DNA of 64,000 nt from Macrocybe gigantea (taxonomy: Eukaryota > Basidiomycota > Agaricomycetes > Agaricales > Callistosporiaceae). The position numbers and the translations under genes are program-made. The stretch covers positions 372,001 to 436,000 of the forward strand of contig SJRY01000244.1 of NCBI GenBank assembly GCA_011319805.1. Direction: 5' to 3'. The notes below the pieces were generated by a model. That model searched no databases. It was not told the origin of the DNA and was given only the letters and a program-made list of their open reading frames with translations. Positions 37,321 to 47,630 of this stretch are shown piece by piece; the first letter of the stretch is position 1, and every line of letters starts with the position of its first letter.

Positions 37321-40300
37321 TTAGTAAACCTCTTCAAGATACGTCACCGTAAATAGAGGCGACAAGGCAATCCTAGTGACACATGGTGCGAATGGCTTCC
37401 AAAGGGAATTTGCCATCATGCCCTCCACATTTTTACCTCTCCCACAGCTGCAAAGCGGATCAAAGCTTGCCCCATCGTTAAGCGGCACCTTGCCTTGAAC
37501 ACTGTATTCGCATTTTTTCCTATGCACCCAGTCCGACCGGCAGCGTTCCGCCACCGCGGGAAGGTAATGCTTCCAAACGCGCATTTCCCCAGGGTGCATT
37601 ATGAGCTGGGACATCTTTGGGCCGCCGATGAGCGGTCCAAAGCTGTCCCATATCTTTGGCATGATTTCATGGTGAGAGGCAGCACATAGCCATCGGCAAC
37701 AACGGTGTGGCATTGGAGATCGTATTTGATGTCGCTGACGAACAGGATGGTGTCGCAGTCTTCTGTCTCCGGCTCACGCAAGGAGAAACAGTTTGCCATC
37801 GGAGCGCCCTGCAAGCCAGTGCAACCGACAAAGATGGAGTGGATAGACTCCTTCAAAGCCATGAAGGGCTCGTAATCAGGCTGACCTCGCAGTTTACGTT
37901 GACGGACGGACATCATGGACGCAAGATGAGTAATGAGCCAATGCCGTTGATCGGGTTTCTTGATACGAAGATTGGGTATACGAGCCATGTTGAGACGATG
38001 CAGCGACCATGCATTCAGAGACGCATCCGCTTCGACCACTGGGAATGGATGTAGATTCATCCCTTCAGGGCTAAATGGAGTAGATGGCGGGACAACGACC
38101 TGTCGTCATAAAAGCACATTCATAGCTTGCTTTTCCTAACGAAAAGGAACTCACCTCCATGTATAGCGACTTTCTTGCAAGCCGGAGTTTGTGTTGGCTG
38201 CCCAGGATGGGGAACGGGAACACCACGTTCTGTTGAAGATTATCAAGAAGGACCCTCATAACGCAAGGCGAGACTTGGGAAATAGTTGGGAAAGAGCCCG
38301 ATCTAAACGACGCCTGTGCAGTCTCGTCGTCCACAGAGAACCTTGAGGTTAACAACGCCACTTTCTTGTGATCCTTGTCGAACGATATAACAGCTTTGCT
38401 TGGTTTACCAATTTGTTCACCTGAACTTGCTCCCACGCTGATTGATCCGGTGCAGGAGACGAAACCATCGAAGCTGACGTGGAATCGTCGGGAAGGATGT
38501 GAACATGATTTTCGTTCAGCAAGTCTGTAGCAAAAAGGTTCAACCGACACCCAACCTGCCGAGGAGCGGAACGGTATGAGTGGTGCTACGGACAGATAAG
38601 CAGACCTTGAAGTGGGATATTGGCTCAACATTCACGAGCAAGTATGCTGGGGCAGAAAAGCACACTACAAGAGGAAGGGTGCCATTCCATCCTAGCGGAT
38701 CCTCTTCGATGATGACCTCGGATGTGCCTTCGTTCCCGTCTTGACGATTTTCCCAAAGCCTGCGCGTTGAATGGTGAAACTGTTAAAAGACTGTTTCCCG
38801 ACGATGCTGCAGTGAAGCGGTGGGTTGCCTGTTTTCTCAACATTTTCACCAAGAACTTGAATTTTCTGGCGTGGGATAGAGAAAACAATCCTGATGATTG
38901 GTGAAACGTTGTCCCATTTTGAGAAGACCGGGCCTTCCGTCAAGATAGGTCTGAGGTAATAGAACAACTTGAATAGACCATGGCGGAAGAGCTGAGTGTA
39001 GAGATTATGCCTGGCCTGGGAATCCGCCACGAAGCTGGCGTCCTTCTCTTGGATAAAGAGGAACCGTGTCATCACCTCCGACCACTCGGCGTCAGTTATC
39101 TTGTTTCTCTCCTTAACGAGCTTCAAGAGAAACACGAAGCTGTCACGAACATAATAAACAACATTCGTTCTGGAAACAGTCATGGTAACAGCACATGACC
39201 GAGCTGAACGAGGCTAGACGTCTCTTCCCGTTGAAAAAGCGAGAGATAGATATTATAAAGGACCGCAGCCAGCTGCGCGGTATCGTACGTTGGGGTAGAG
39301 CTTGGTCCTTTCCATGATTAATCACAACGTCTCCAGTCATCAGTTGCTTCCAAACGGTGGCCTGGTGAAATTGCGGGTATTTCTTCTTCATGACCTGACC
39401 AACAAGTAGTTCGTGCGTGTTAGCACGCGCTGAAAATTCAGCAAGATAGTCCACAGGACACAGACCAAGAAGGAGGCTGAGGACTGGGATATCAGCGTGC
39501 AAGCGTTTCTTAAAGTCCTTTGTTGCGTCTTCTTCCGGATTGACTACTAAGGATTCCGTATACAAGACACTGAATGGTGATGATGACATCAGAGGAATGG
39601 CGGAGACCAGGAGGTTGAGGAGGCCGACATGATCTGAGAGATTGGATGTGTCAATTGCATTGAAGACGGTCGGGGCCGAGCGGGTCACGTACTCATCCTC
39701 GCTGAACTGGATCAACTTGCTACTCCAGTGCTCAACGGGGACATCTGTTGCCACATTACCCGTTAATGTGAAAGCTCGGAGCGCGTGGCAAATGGCCACG
39801 GCGTCAGCCAGAGCATATCTGATGATCGGTGGGCCGGTGGGTCGAGTCGCGAGGAAATCGTGAAAGGCATCACACCAATCACGAAACTCCGATTTAGCAG
39901 CATTGACGATGCTGGAGATAGTGGCTGGCTCGTGATCATTTCCGATGACAGGAGCGAGATGGAACGGAACAAGCGGGTCAGTTGCGTGGTGAAAGAAGCA
40001 CCCTTCTCCCATGCGACAATAAACAAACGTCGGGTTGAGCAGCGTAGCGGCCTGATACCCTCTTCCTCTGTGAACGTCGTGCCAGTCTTCCAGTAGTGTT
40101 TAAACTCTTTGGAGCACAGCTGAACTGCGTGCAGGATCAGAGGTCCGAAGGAACGCGCAGAGGGAAAGACAAGGATATCTTCATATGTTTGGTCCTTCAT
40201 TGCTTTTGCAAAGGCACTATTGATGGCGTTTCGGCGTGCTTGAGGGAGGGCTTCCATCCCTACGTAAAGCTCCCAACGATGGCGTAGCTCTGTAAGCGTG

Positions 40301-40862
40301 TGCTCTGTGGCAATCCTGATAAAGCGGCCGTACGGCGAGGAGTTCCAGGCCTCCATAGACTCCGAAAACCTTATCATCTTCTTGCATTGATCAACGAGCA
40401 CGGCGTAGGATGCCTTGTCGAGCTTGATGTGCATATAGATATTCCACACGATATCAGTGGAAACATCCTTGTGGTGAATGAGGCTAAGAAGCAGGACATT
40501 CCGTGCTGCGAATGCAACAAGACAGCGTCAGAATCATGGCAGGCTATATGACACGTGCAAAACATGTACCCAAGACACCAGGATCGTAATCGCAGCAAGT
40601 GAAGTCCAGCAGACGCCTGGCTGGATGAGAAGGATAACAAAGGACAAGCGTTAGAATGCGATCACAGAGGTGAGGAAGGACGGAAAGGCTCACAATTCTT
40701 CTCCATGAAAACCGTGTACAGCACGTTCCGAATATCGCCACACCCCAGCGAGAGCATCATGGCGGGCTCCTCCGGTGGCAGGTCGCGGGTGAAGGAGATG
40801 GCGGACGTGTTTCCCACAGCATAGAGAAAGTACTTGCCGGGCCATACAATGGGATGAGCCAT
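37321..40862 (-). CDS. DUF4470-family protein (fungal MYND-associated type), multiple frameshifts
   Basis: Large agaricomycete-specific protein of unknown function whose relatives often carry a C-terminal MYND zinc finger; no such finger is visible here. Exons: 40862-40694, 40620-40570, 40505-38155 and 38099-37321; about 1118 residues after correction. Seen: N-terminal DUF4470-like block MAHPIVWPGKYFLYAVGNTS, LSLGCGDIRNVL and LDFTCCDYDPGVLARN, which resembles a methyltransferase-like nucleotide motif; then GEGCFFHHATDPLVPFHLAP, DTSNLSDHVGLLNLL, CTGSISVGASSG and ILGSQHKLRLARKSLY. Splice phases are sound, but seven one-base deletions are needed to explain frame changes near 40058, 39308, 39183, 38742, 38543, 38486 and 37672. 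Adding exactly seven bases makes the total divisible by three. Either local assembly error or a young pseudogene. Confidence 0.72.
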
Positions 40863-42408
40863 AGCGCGAAGATAGGCAACGAAAAGCAATTCAGGAGCAG
40901 CTGGACGTATTCGGCAGCATGATCGATTCTTTGAATGAGCGCGTGTGAACCTACGTAATAATGATCACATCTGGCACAATAACAATACACGGATAGCACT
41001 TGCACTTTGTCTGGTGTCCATTGAGAAATGATGTCTGCACCCGAACGCGCTAGCATCCACCAACATTCAATCATTCTTCTCTTCCTCTCATCCCCGCCCC
41101 AGACGAGCGCTTCGACGGCCTGCCTCCTCCCGCTCCACGATAACCCCAATCCCTTCTCCCACGTCCTCGAGAATCCAAACATCCCAACACGCTCCCGGTA
41201 CGCTCTGTATGCCTCCGGGTACTTGCTCATCGAGATCGCCTCTGTGTAGCGTGTCGATGCGAGGAACAAGGCCGAGAGCGCGATCGCCGGAAAGAGCATC
41301 TCCGCGCACTCAAAAGCGACGCGCGCCAGAGGGTAAAGAGAGCGGGGCAGGTCGGCGGCAAGGCTCGACAGCGATGGTAGATCTGAAAGATGGTATTTGG
41401 GCAAATTTGGAGGCGAAGGCGATAGGCGGGGTATGAGCGTGATGATCCACTGTGGATCAGAAGGAAATGGGTAAGAGGGCGAATGACAGACGGAACGCGA
41501 CACTCACCCAAAAGGTCTGCTCACAGGCAAAATTCGGATGCCTAGAGTAAGCCCAAAGGCCCCTAGTGATGAATCCCCTCCGCGCGTCGGCCGGAGTCCA
41601 CTTTAAGCGTGCCCCGCGCCAGTGCTGGTACTCGTCATACTGGTCAACGCCCTCCTTCCCTTTTCCCTTTTGCCCAGCCAGAAAAGCATGCTTATATGCC
41701 TGGTACGCCCATTGCTGGTTGTCTGCCGTGAACTCGAGCACGAGAACGACGAGAGCGAGAGCTGCGAGCAGATAGTCCGAACGTGCGAGGGGCACGTGAG
41801 GTTGTACCGTCGATGCGATTTTGATGGGCAGACTGAGGAACAGCAGCAGCACGTTCTGTATGCCGGAAATGAAGGTCAGATTGACTACTTGGAAGAGCCA
41901 AGGTGGAAGCTGCTTTCGGAGGACGGCCCAGCGGTAGTCCTCGTCCTTCCTGTCACACGAATCGTGAATCAGAGTGACTCACTGAGGTTCATCTAACACT
42001 CACAGATTGAAAAGACCTCGTCTATGCGTGTTGTAGCTCAACCTGCATCATTAGAGGGTTGAGCTGAACAAAAGGTGGGCTCAAGAAACCAGAGACTCGC
42101 CTGCACATCCAGATAAACACTAAGGCGAACATGAGAAGGGCTCGCGGGCTAAAATCCCTCGCGACGGCCCATCCGAGCTCCTTCGGAGTAAATGGACAGA
42201 GGAAAAACGGCTGTTGATTTGGCCAGAGCGGGAGGAGCGCGTAATATGCAGCATATATGGTGGGAAGGAATGTCCAGAGACGGTCGACCTGCGAAACATT
42301 AGCAGTGATAACGGAAGCAACGTATGTGGCGAGCGTCGTGGAAAGGCAAAACTGGGCGGGCCAGCGATACGCTGGCGAAAGTTCATTGAAAAGATCCATG
42401 ACCGACAT
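40757..42408 (-). CDS. DUF1295 (steroid 5-alpha-reductase-like) membrane protein
   Basis: Polytopic membrane protein of the family that includes 3-oxo-5-alpha-steroid 4-dehydrogenase-like and isoprenylcysteine methyltransferase-like enzymes; substrate unknown. Exons: 42408-42101, 42042-42004, 41949-41508 and 41449 onward. Seen: several hydrophobic helices, YNTHRRGLFNLKDEDYRW, the NADPH-site-like block GLWAYSRHPNFACEQTFWW and YPEAYRAYRERVGMFGF near the C-terminus, all DUF1295 signatures. Intron 1 has a GC donor (GCGAGT at 42100). As written the frame continues to 40757, overlapping the start of the same-strand DUF4470 gene by 106 bp. One extra base in the C4 run 41092-41095 would give a stop right after VWGGG, the more natural end. 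Residues beyond that point look non-family. Confidence 0.82.
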
Positions 42409-42480
42409 GTCACCGAACAGGAGGTTTGAGGGTGAGCGTTATATTACCATATTTAGAAATATCTCAGCTCGCTGAGATGA

Positions 42481-42553
42481 GCCGTCGTGGCGCAATGGTT
42501 AGCGCGTCGCTTTCCTAAGGCGAAGGTTGTGGGTTCGAGTCCCGTCGTCGGTA
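42481..42553 (+). tRNA. tRNA-Arg (anticodon CCU)
   Basis: A 73-nt cloverleaf without intron. D-stem GCGC/GCGC around AATGGTTA, anticodon stem TCGCT/GGCGA with loop TTCCTAA (anticodon CCT at 42514-42516, reading AGG), T-loop TTCGAGT, and discriminator A. Internal promoters: A box TGGCGCAATGG and B box GGTTCGAGTCC. A T5 run at 42566-42570 can terminate RNA polymerase III. One T-T mismatch in the acceptor stem (positions 5/68) and G-T pairs at the outer T-stem are slightly unusual but compatible with a functional gene. Confidence 0.93.
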
Positions 42554-42565
42554 TTGGGTACCTTC

Positions 42566-42570
42566 TTTTT
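42566..42570 (+). terminator. Pol III terminator of tRNA-Arg
   Basis: Run of five T residues 13 nt after the mature tRNA end. Confidence 0.7.
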
Positions 42571-42836
42571 CTGCCTTGGTTGCGTACTCCACTGGCTCAT
42601 GACAAGGCTAATTGAGATTACAGTCGAAGCAATAGACCATTAAATGCAAAGGAAGAAGGTTGAAGTTGGAGAAAAAGACGGCCGGCTCGTCCGTCCTCCA
42701 CGTCTGATCGTCTCCTGCGAGCGTGTCATTGATACCGTCGTGTTCGAGACAGACGCGCTATACTGACGCGATGTAATGCTGCCTCAAAATCTGGAGTCCC
42801 GTTAAAACCTCAGAATCTGCTCTGCAAACCTGTCGA

Positions 42837-43244
42837 CTACGATTCCCCTTGCTTGTCTTCCTGCTTCTCATAGTGCTGCACAGAAGCACTCTGCCCACCG
42901 ATCTCCTGCACAAGACCCGCACTCTCTGGCCGCTTCCCCGACTCTCTTTCTTCTGGCGCTTCTTTCGGATTCGAAGATGCCGCGTCTAGACCCTGATTCG
43001 GCGACTCCTCCGACTTCCGCCCTGCGTCCGCAACGTCTGCCTGCTTCTCTTTCTTCGCTGCGGACGAATCAGAGACGTGCCCTTGCGATTCGGTGTCCTT
43101 ATATCTGGTGCCGGCACTCTTACTGCTCCTGCTGACAGACTTGCGTAGCGACGTCGTTTTGTAGATGAAGCGCTGGCCATACGCGGCAATCCTGCCGATG
43201 AGATAGAGGCAACGGAGGAAACAGTCGCCACAAAAGGCGTTCAT
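42837..43244 (-). CDS. Small protein of unknown function
   Basis: Single-exon frame of 135 residues. The N-terminal third is cysteine-containing and hydrophobic (MNAFCGDCFLRCLYLIGRIA) and could be a membrane or signal-like segment; the rest is highly charged and disordered, rich in Ser, Glu, Lys and Gln. No family is recognised. It lies about 280 bp downstream of the tRNA gene. The composition change between the two halves looks protein-like, but an uninterrupted 408-nt frame is not strong evidence by itself in this genome. Confidence 0.45.
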   Translation of the reverse strand: MNAFCGDCFLRCLYLIGRIAAYGQRFIYKTTSLRKSVSRSSKSAGTRYKDTESQGHVSDSSAAKKEKQADVADAGRKSEESPNQGLDAASSNPKEAPEERESGKRPESAGLVQEIGGQSASVQHYEKQEDKQGES

Positions 43245-43319
43245 TTCTGTTTGAGGTCCCGAAACAAGATAAATGTTCCTGAAACCACAAAGGTGCTCTC
43301 CTTTAAGACATTCGCAAAA

Positions 43320-43946
43320 TCAAATTATTGACGTCATTCTGAGTGAAACTGAAGAGAGCGAAACGAAGGATGAATGTCTATGTACAGCGTGTATGAAAAA
43401 AGAAAGACAGTCATATACGAAGGAACCCGGATAAAAGAATGCGAAGGAAGGGGTAAGGACATGGTGTATGAAAGAGGGGACCCTCTCTCTTTCAGTCAAA
43501 CGTCCGCTGTCTGGAGCGGTCCGCTCAGAAATAGTACTAGAATTCAAATCAGCCGAATTCAAAGCAAACTGGAAAGCCATTTGATGACTGACTCCTGGTA
43601 CAACAGGTAAAACCACAACAACGTTGGGCACGCGACGCCTGTTTGGGTGGCTGTCAGGCGGATAATAAGGTGGGCTACGGGATGTCATTGTCCTGAGCGC
43701 CTGTGCGTCCGCTGTGGGACTACTCGGACTCGATGGCGGTGACGCCAAGTCACCCGAGCGAGCGTGTGCGTCGCTTTTCGGTTTAGGCGACGAAAAGGTG
43801 AATCTTCGAGGAAAAGACGGCATGGGAATAGCGACGTTGCTTTCAGATGTCTGGTTCTCAAAACCTTGCAAGCGGCGCCTTCGGTAGAAAAGAACGGAGC
43901 GTGTAGACGCTGCGGAAGCGAAGGAGGGGAAAGGGCTGGAAGGCAT
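43320..43946 (-). CDS. Hypothetical protein, weak support
   Basis: Open frame of 208 residues on the minus strand. The first two thirds are Ser/Pro/Arg-rich (segments such as RRFTFSSPKPKSD and SPPSSPSSPTADAQ), followed by RRVPNVVVVLPVVPGV; the C-terminus (HHVLTPSFAFFYPGSF onward) reads like untranslated sequence, so the true protein may end earlier through an intron. It is in tandem with the small gene at 42837-43244. No domain or homologue is recognised, and it may not be a real gene. Confidence 0.35.
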   Translation of the reverse strand: MPSSPFPSFASAASTRSVLFYRRRRLQGFENQTSESNVAIPMPSFPRRFTFSSPKPKSDAHARSGDLASPPSSPSSPTADAQALRTMTSRSPPYYPPDSHPNRRRVPNVVVVLPVVPGVSHQMAFQFALNSADLNSSTISERTAPDSGRLTERERVPSFIHHVLTPSFAFFYPGSFVYDCLSFFIHAVHRHSSFVSLSSVSLRMTSII

Positions 43947-44660
43947 CCGACTAGCAGCATCATTGCTTAAGTATTGCTATGCCTGTGGCGGGTTTTCATT
44001 CATTTCCGGCGCTACAAAGGAGGCTACAGTCCGCGATGCCTCCTGTCACTTGATCGATGCAGACACTCGCAGCCGAATTAGGTTCCGCGATCACGAGCCT
44101 CGAAGAATGTAACAGATGGGCCCAGTTCATAAAAGGAGGCCTTGAACGTTTCGTTAGAATCATCAGATGAACGACTCTTCCATAAGACCCAACAGAAGAT
44201 GGGATGGTGATGCACTTGAAATCATCACACTGCCCCCATCTTACCTCGCTATTCTTGGGTGTGAGCTGTGCCCGCCTCTTTCGAGTCCGTTGTCGCTCAT
44301 GTTTCCCGGTGCCAGTGGCTCCATCTCCCAGAAGAGACGGTCATCTCAGATGGTCGTGGTCACGCCCGCTTTTGTGGAGTTTGATCGCTCTTCCCGCGTT
44401 TAATGGCGCCATTTCATATTCAACCACATTCCAGCAACCAAAGGAATGACCTCAAGCTGCCTAGAAACTGCAGTCACAAGGGCTTGGCAGAGATCCATTG
44501 ACAGCCAGTATGTAAGTAATGGCTCCAACTTCTCAGCGTCAAATGACAGAGCAGCGCCATTCCAGGAACCGCAGAAGCATATCAAGTTCAACATGCTGCT
44601 CCAGCGGCCTCATATGCCTTGTTCCTATTGAAACGAGTCGAAAAACTCTCTCCAAGCACC
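43947..44660. other. Intergenic region before F-box-like gene
   Basis: About 710 bp between divergent genes; expected promoter territory. No TATA box, RNA gene or repeat stands out. Confidence 0.35.
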
Positions 44661-46005
44661 ATGTGGTCGCAATCGCCGTTTCCGCTAGAGATCATCGATG
44701 CTGTTGTCGACCGCCTGCATGCCGACACTCAGGCCCTGGGTGCCTGCGCCCTCGTATGTGCGGACTGGTTGCCCTGCAGCCGACACCACCTCTTCTCGAC
44801 CGCCCGGCTCTCGTCTCGTCGCGCTGCACGCTTTTCGGACCTGGCTCGTTCCTCACTTTGCACATTTGCATCGCACGTTCGTCGGCTGGAGCTCGATGGA
44901 TCCGAGTCCGCGTCGCTCGATCCCCTTTCAACTCCAGCGCATTCGCTTTCGGGAACATCGCATGACCATGATGGCCGCAGAGCAGCTACGGCCAGCCACG
45001 AGGACGATGTTACGTCGGCCGCGCGATTTATGCAGTGCCTAATCCTTGCCTCGGACATTCCGGGTTCGCGCTTCCCCTGCCTGACCTCGCTCAAGCTCGC
45101 CAACGCGGACTGGACCGCGCTCCCGCCGTGCGATCAGATCAAGGCGCTGCACCACCTCACTAAGCTCTCCCGGAGCGCTAGCAGTGCGCCCACAAGCAAG
45201 ATCGAGGACCTCTTACTCGAGAATATCGCCTTCCACGACTTGCGCGATGTCATGCGCATGCTGGGCGCGTTTCCGAACTTGCGGCGCGTCGAAGCACATG
45301 TATGGTTCGCAAAGTACCTCGAATACAACGTGGCGGGCGCTGCAGGGCTGCAGTTGCCTATAGGTATCACCTCGCTGGAGCTCGGCGTACACGAGGAAGC
45401 CGCGGTGTTCCTCAGCTCGTTGGCTGGATCTGCCATCACGCCCCGCATAGACACCCTCGTTCTTCAGAGGCTAGGCATGGCTGAGGTGGGATATCTCAAC
45501 GCTGCTCTGCGCAAGCTCGGAGGTTCGCTCCTACGTCTGACCCTCCACCTCTCCTGTCAGCCATCGGATGCGATTTCCGCAGGTGAGTTTGTCTCTAAAG
45601 TCTTCGGCCTTCGGAGCTTGGCTCACGCATCTTATCCTCTGACCAGGCGAGCTTCTTAACGCAATAAACCTCACACACCAAGCGGAGCTTACCTCGCTTC
45701 GTGTCGATGGCATAATGCTTGTCCCCGCGGACACAGACACCGCGTTAGCCACCCTCGCGAGCGTGCTGAACCTCATGCTCGACAAGGTCCGCGCTCTCCC
45801 TTCGCTGGAGCACCTTGGACTGGGAATCCATCGCCAAACCGGTCCTCCAGAGTCGCAATCCATGGAGGTTCTGGACTGGCCCATGATCGAGCGTGCCATC
45901 AAGCAAGCAAGGTCTCTCCACCCAAAGAAAATCGAGCTGCGTGTTCTCGAGTCTGCCCGACGAGAGATGCCGGACGGATCTAATGCCAAGCACTTCTGCC
46001 TTTGA
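44661..46005 (+). CDS. F-box/LRR-like protein
   Basis: Likely substrate adaptor of an SCF ubiquitin ligase, of the type greatly expanded in agaricomycetes. Two exons, 44661-45582 and 45647-46005, with a 64-nt intron, give 426 residues in phase. Seen: N-terminal F-box-like segment PLEIIDAVVDRL followed by LGACALVCADWLPCSRHHLF, then irregular leucine-rich strands (for example LTSLKLANADW, SLELGVHEEA and LEHLGLGIH) consistent with a leucine-rich-repeat-like receptor part. There are no membrane segments or signal peptide. GC content and codon use are higher than in the flanking intergenic DNA, supporting a real gene. Target unknown. Confidence 0.8.
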
Positions 46006-46344
46006 GATTCTCCCGGCCCCAAATGCGGTTTCTGACGTCCAGTTCGGACACGTCACTCCCACTTTTCATCTGGCACCTCGGACTCGAAATCCGCTTCATC
46101 AAGACGCATATACCTGCATTTAGTTCATGTAATACCCCACCAGTCGCAGCATTCTTGTTCACTCCAAGGTTTCGTGCCACAGTAAACCACGCAGTCTCAT
46201 CGCACCAGGTGTATAAACCCAATGTACTTTTAATGAAGAATTAAAAAGAGCGGCGATGTCTTTGCAAGAAATAGAAAATGTGTACACATCCAACAAGACT
46301 ATAGAAACTCGCTGCGATCACTGGAACCTCTCAATGTAGCAGTC
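46006..46344. other. Convergent intergenic region
   Basis: About 340 bp between converging stop codons; nothing recognised. Confidence 0.35.
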
Positions 46345-47630
46345 TCAGGCTGGAACGAAGGTAATGGTCTAAGTACAGGACCAGTGTTGGCAAACCACGT
46401 TCATAAAAGCGCACAGAAAGCGGAAATATGTCACTCACGATCCACTGCGTGGCTCCGAAGGTGGCTGAGAATGTGTTCTTGTCGCCGACCAGTACCAGGA
46501 CGCCTTGTTGAAGGACATCAATGTGGCGTCGGCGATGGTGAGTTCCTGCGGATAAACATACCTTCAATAAACCCAATAAAGGTAGCGGGCTTGCTCGAGT
46601 CGGTGTTGACCCATTGAGCTCTGACGCCATACGTCGCAGGATCGACCTGGAACTAAAGAGTCCGAAAGTTTCCAATTGGAGAAATGTCAGCGGCGTATGA
46701 TGAGGACGGAGAAACGCGAAGCTAACGATAGCGCTTTCAAACTCTTCCGCGATGCCTGTTGCAGCGGAGAACGAGTTTGGCCCACTTGCTGGCGGCGCGT
46801 CAGGATCCGTCCGCGTCGTGCCGCCGAAGTATGCATAGCTAAAAACACGGACGAATCAGCGATTTTGGAGATGTCATTCCCGAACGGCTGACGCGTCCAA
46901 CGCGTCGGAGCGACGATACTCAACTTGTACGAGCCCGTGTTGAGGTTGGCAGAGGTCGAGGAGAAACCTTTGATGCCTCCAAGGTAAGGGAAATTACCGT
47001 TCGGTCCATTCTGTATTTGAAAGTGGGTTTGAAATGGGCACGGATGTTGAAAGTTGTTTAAATGTATACTTTGGTCAAAATGTTCAGAGGTCCACTACTT
47101 CCGACGTTGAGGGCGACCAGCAGACGCTGGTTGGGATCTTGAGTGACGCCGTATTCTCCGAAGATGTTGAACGTGTTGCCGACAAAGCCAATATCGTTCC
47201 CGTTCTCGTCCCTGACCAAGAGATAGCCTTGGCTGCATTTCCAGGAACACGGTTAGATCAGATATGCACAAGCCAGATGAGGAACCGTGGCCATTCAACC
47301 CACAGAGCAGGCGTGCCGGATGGAACGGCGCGGGCGATTCCTTCAGAATGAAGTCAGGAGTGAGAGGAACGCGCAATCCACGAGATTATCGACTCAACTT
47401 GAACGAGTCCTTTTATGTGGTGGTTTCGGCGGGAGTCTTTTGCGCAGTCGTTCGGCGTTAGTCATAGCATCATCTACAATGCTATTCAGTTTCAGGCCTA
47501 CGAGGGCCGTATTCACGGAAGACGCGGGTGGGTTGAGTTGCAACACATCTCTGGTGGTCCTCGAAGGTGTAGCGGATGCGAAGACGGCTGACACGCCGAG
47601 TGCTAGGACACAGAGATATTTCAGCAACAT
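46345..47630 (-). CDS. Secreted protein of unknown function
   Basis: Eight exons, 47630-47399, 47340-47286, 47232-47070, 47010-46925, 46838-46727, 46652-46562, 46503-46439 and 46368-46345, join in frame to 275 residues. Seen: a signal peptide (MLLKYLCVLALGVSAVFASA); a short basic propeptide-like region ending LRKRLPPKPPHKRTRS; then a beta-rich domain with GYLLVRDENGNDIGFVGNT, GEYGVTQDPNQRLLVAL, GGIKGFSSTSANLNTGSY, YAYFGGTTRTDPDAPPASGP and TFSATFGATQWITITF. Cysteines are nearly absent, unlike the array at 31-36 kb. The pattern matches anonymous secreted proteins common in agaricomycetes; no enzyme motif is seen. Exact, canonical splice sites and phases make the model reliable even though the function is unknown. 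Confidence 0.82.
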
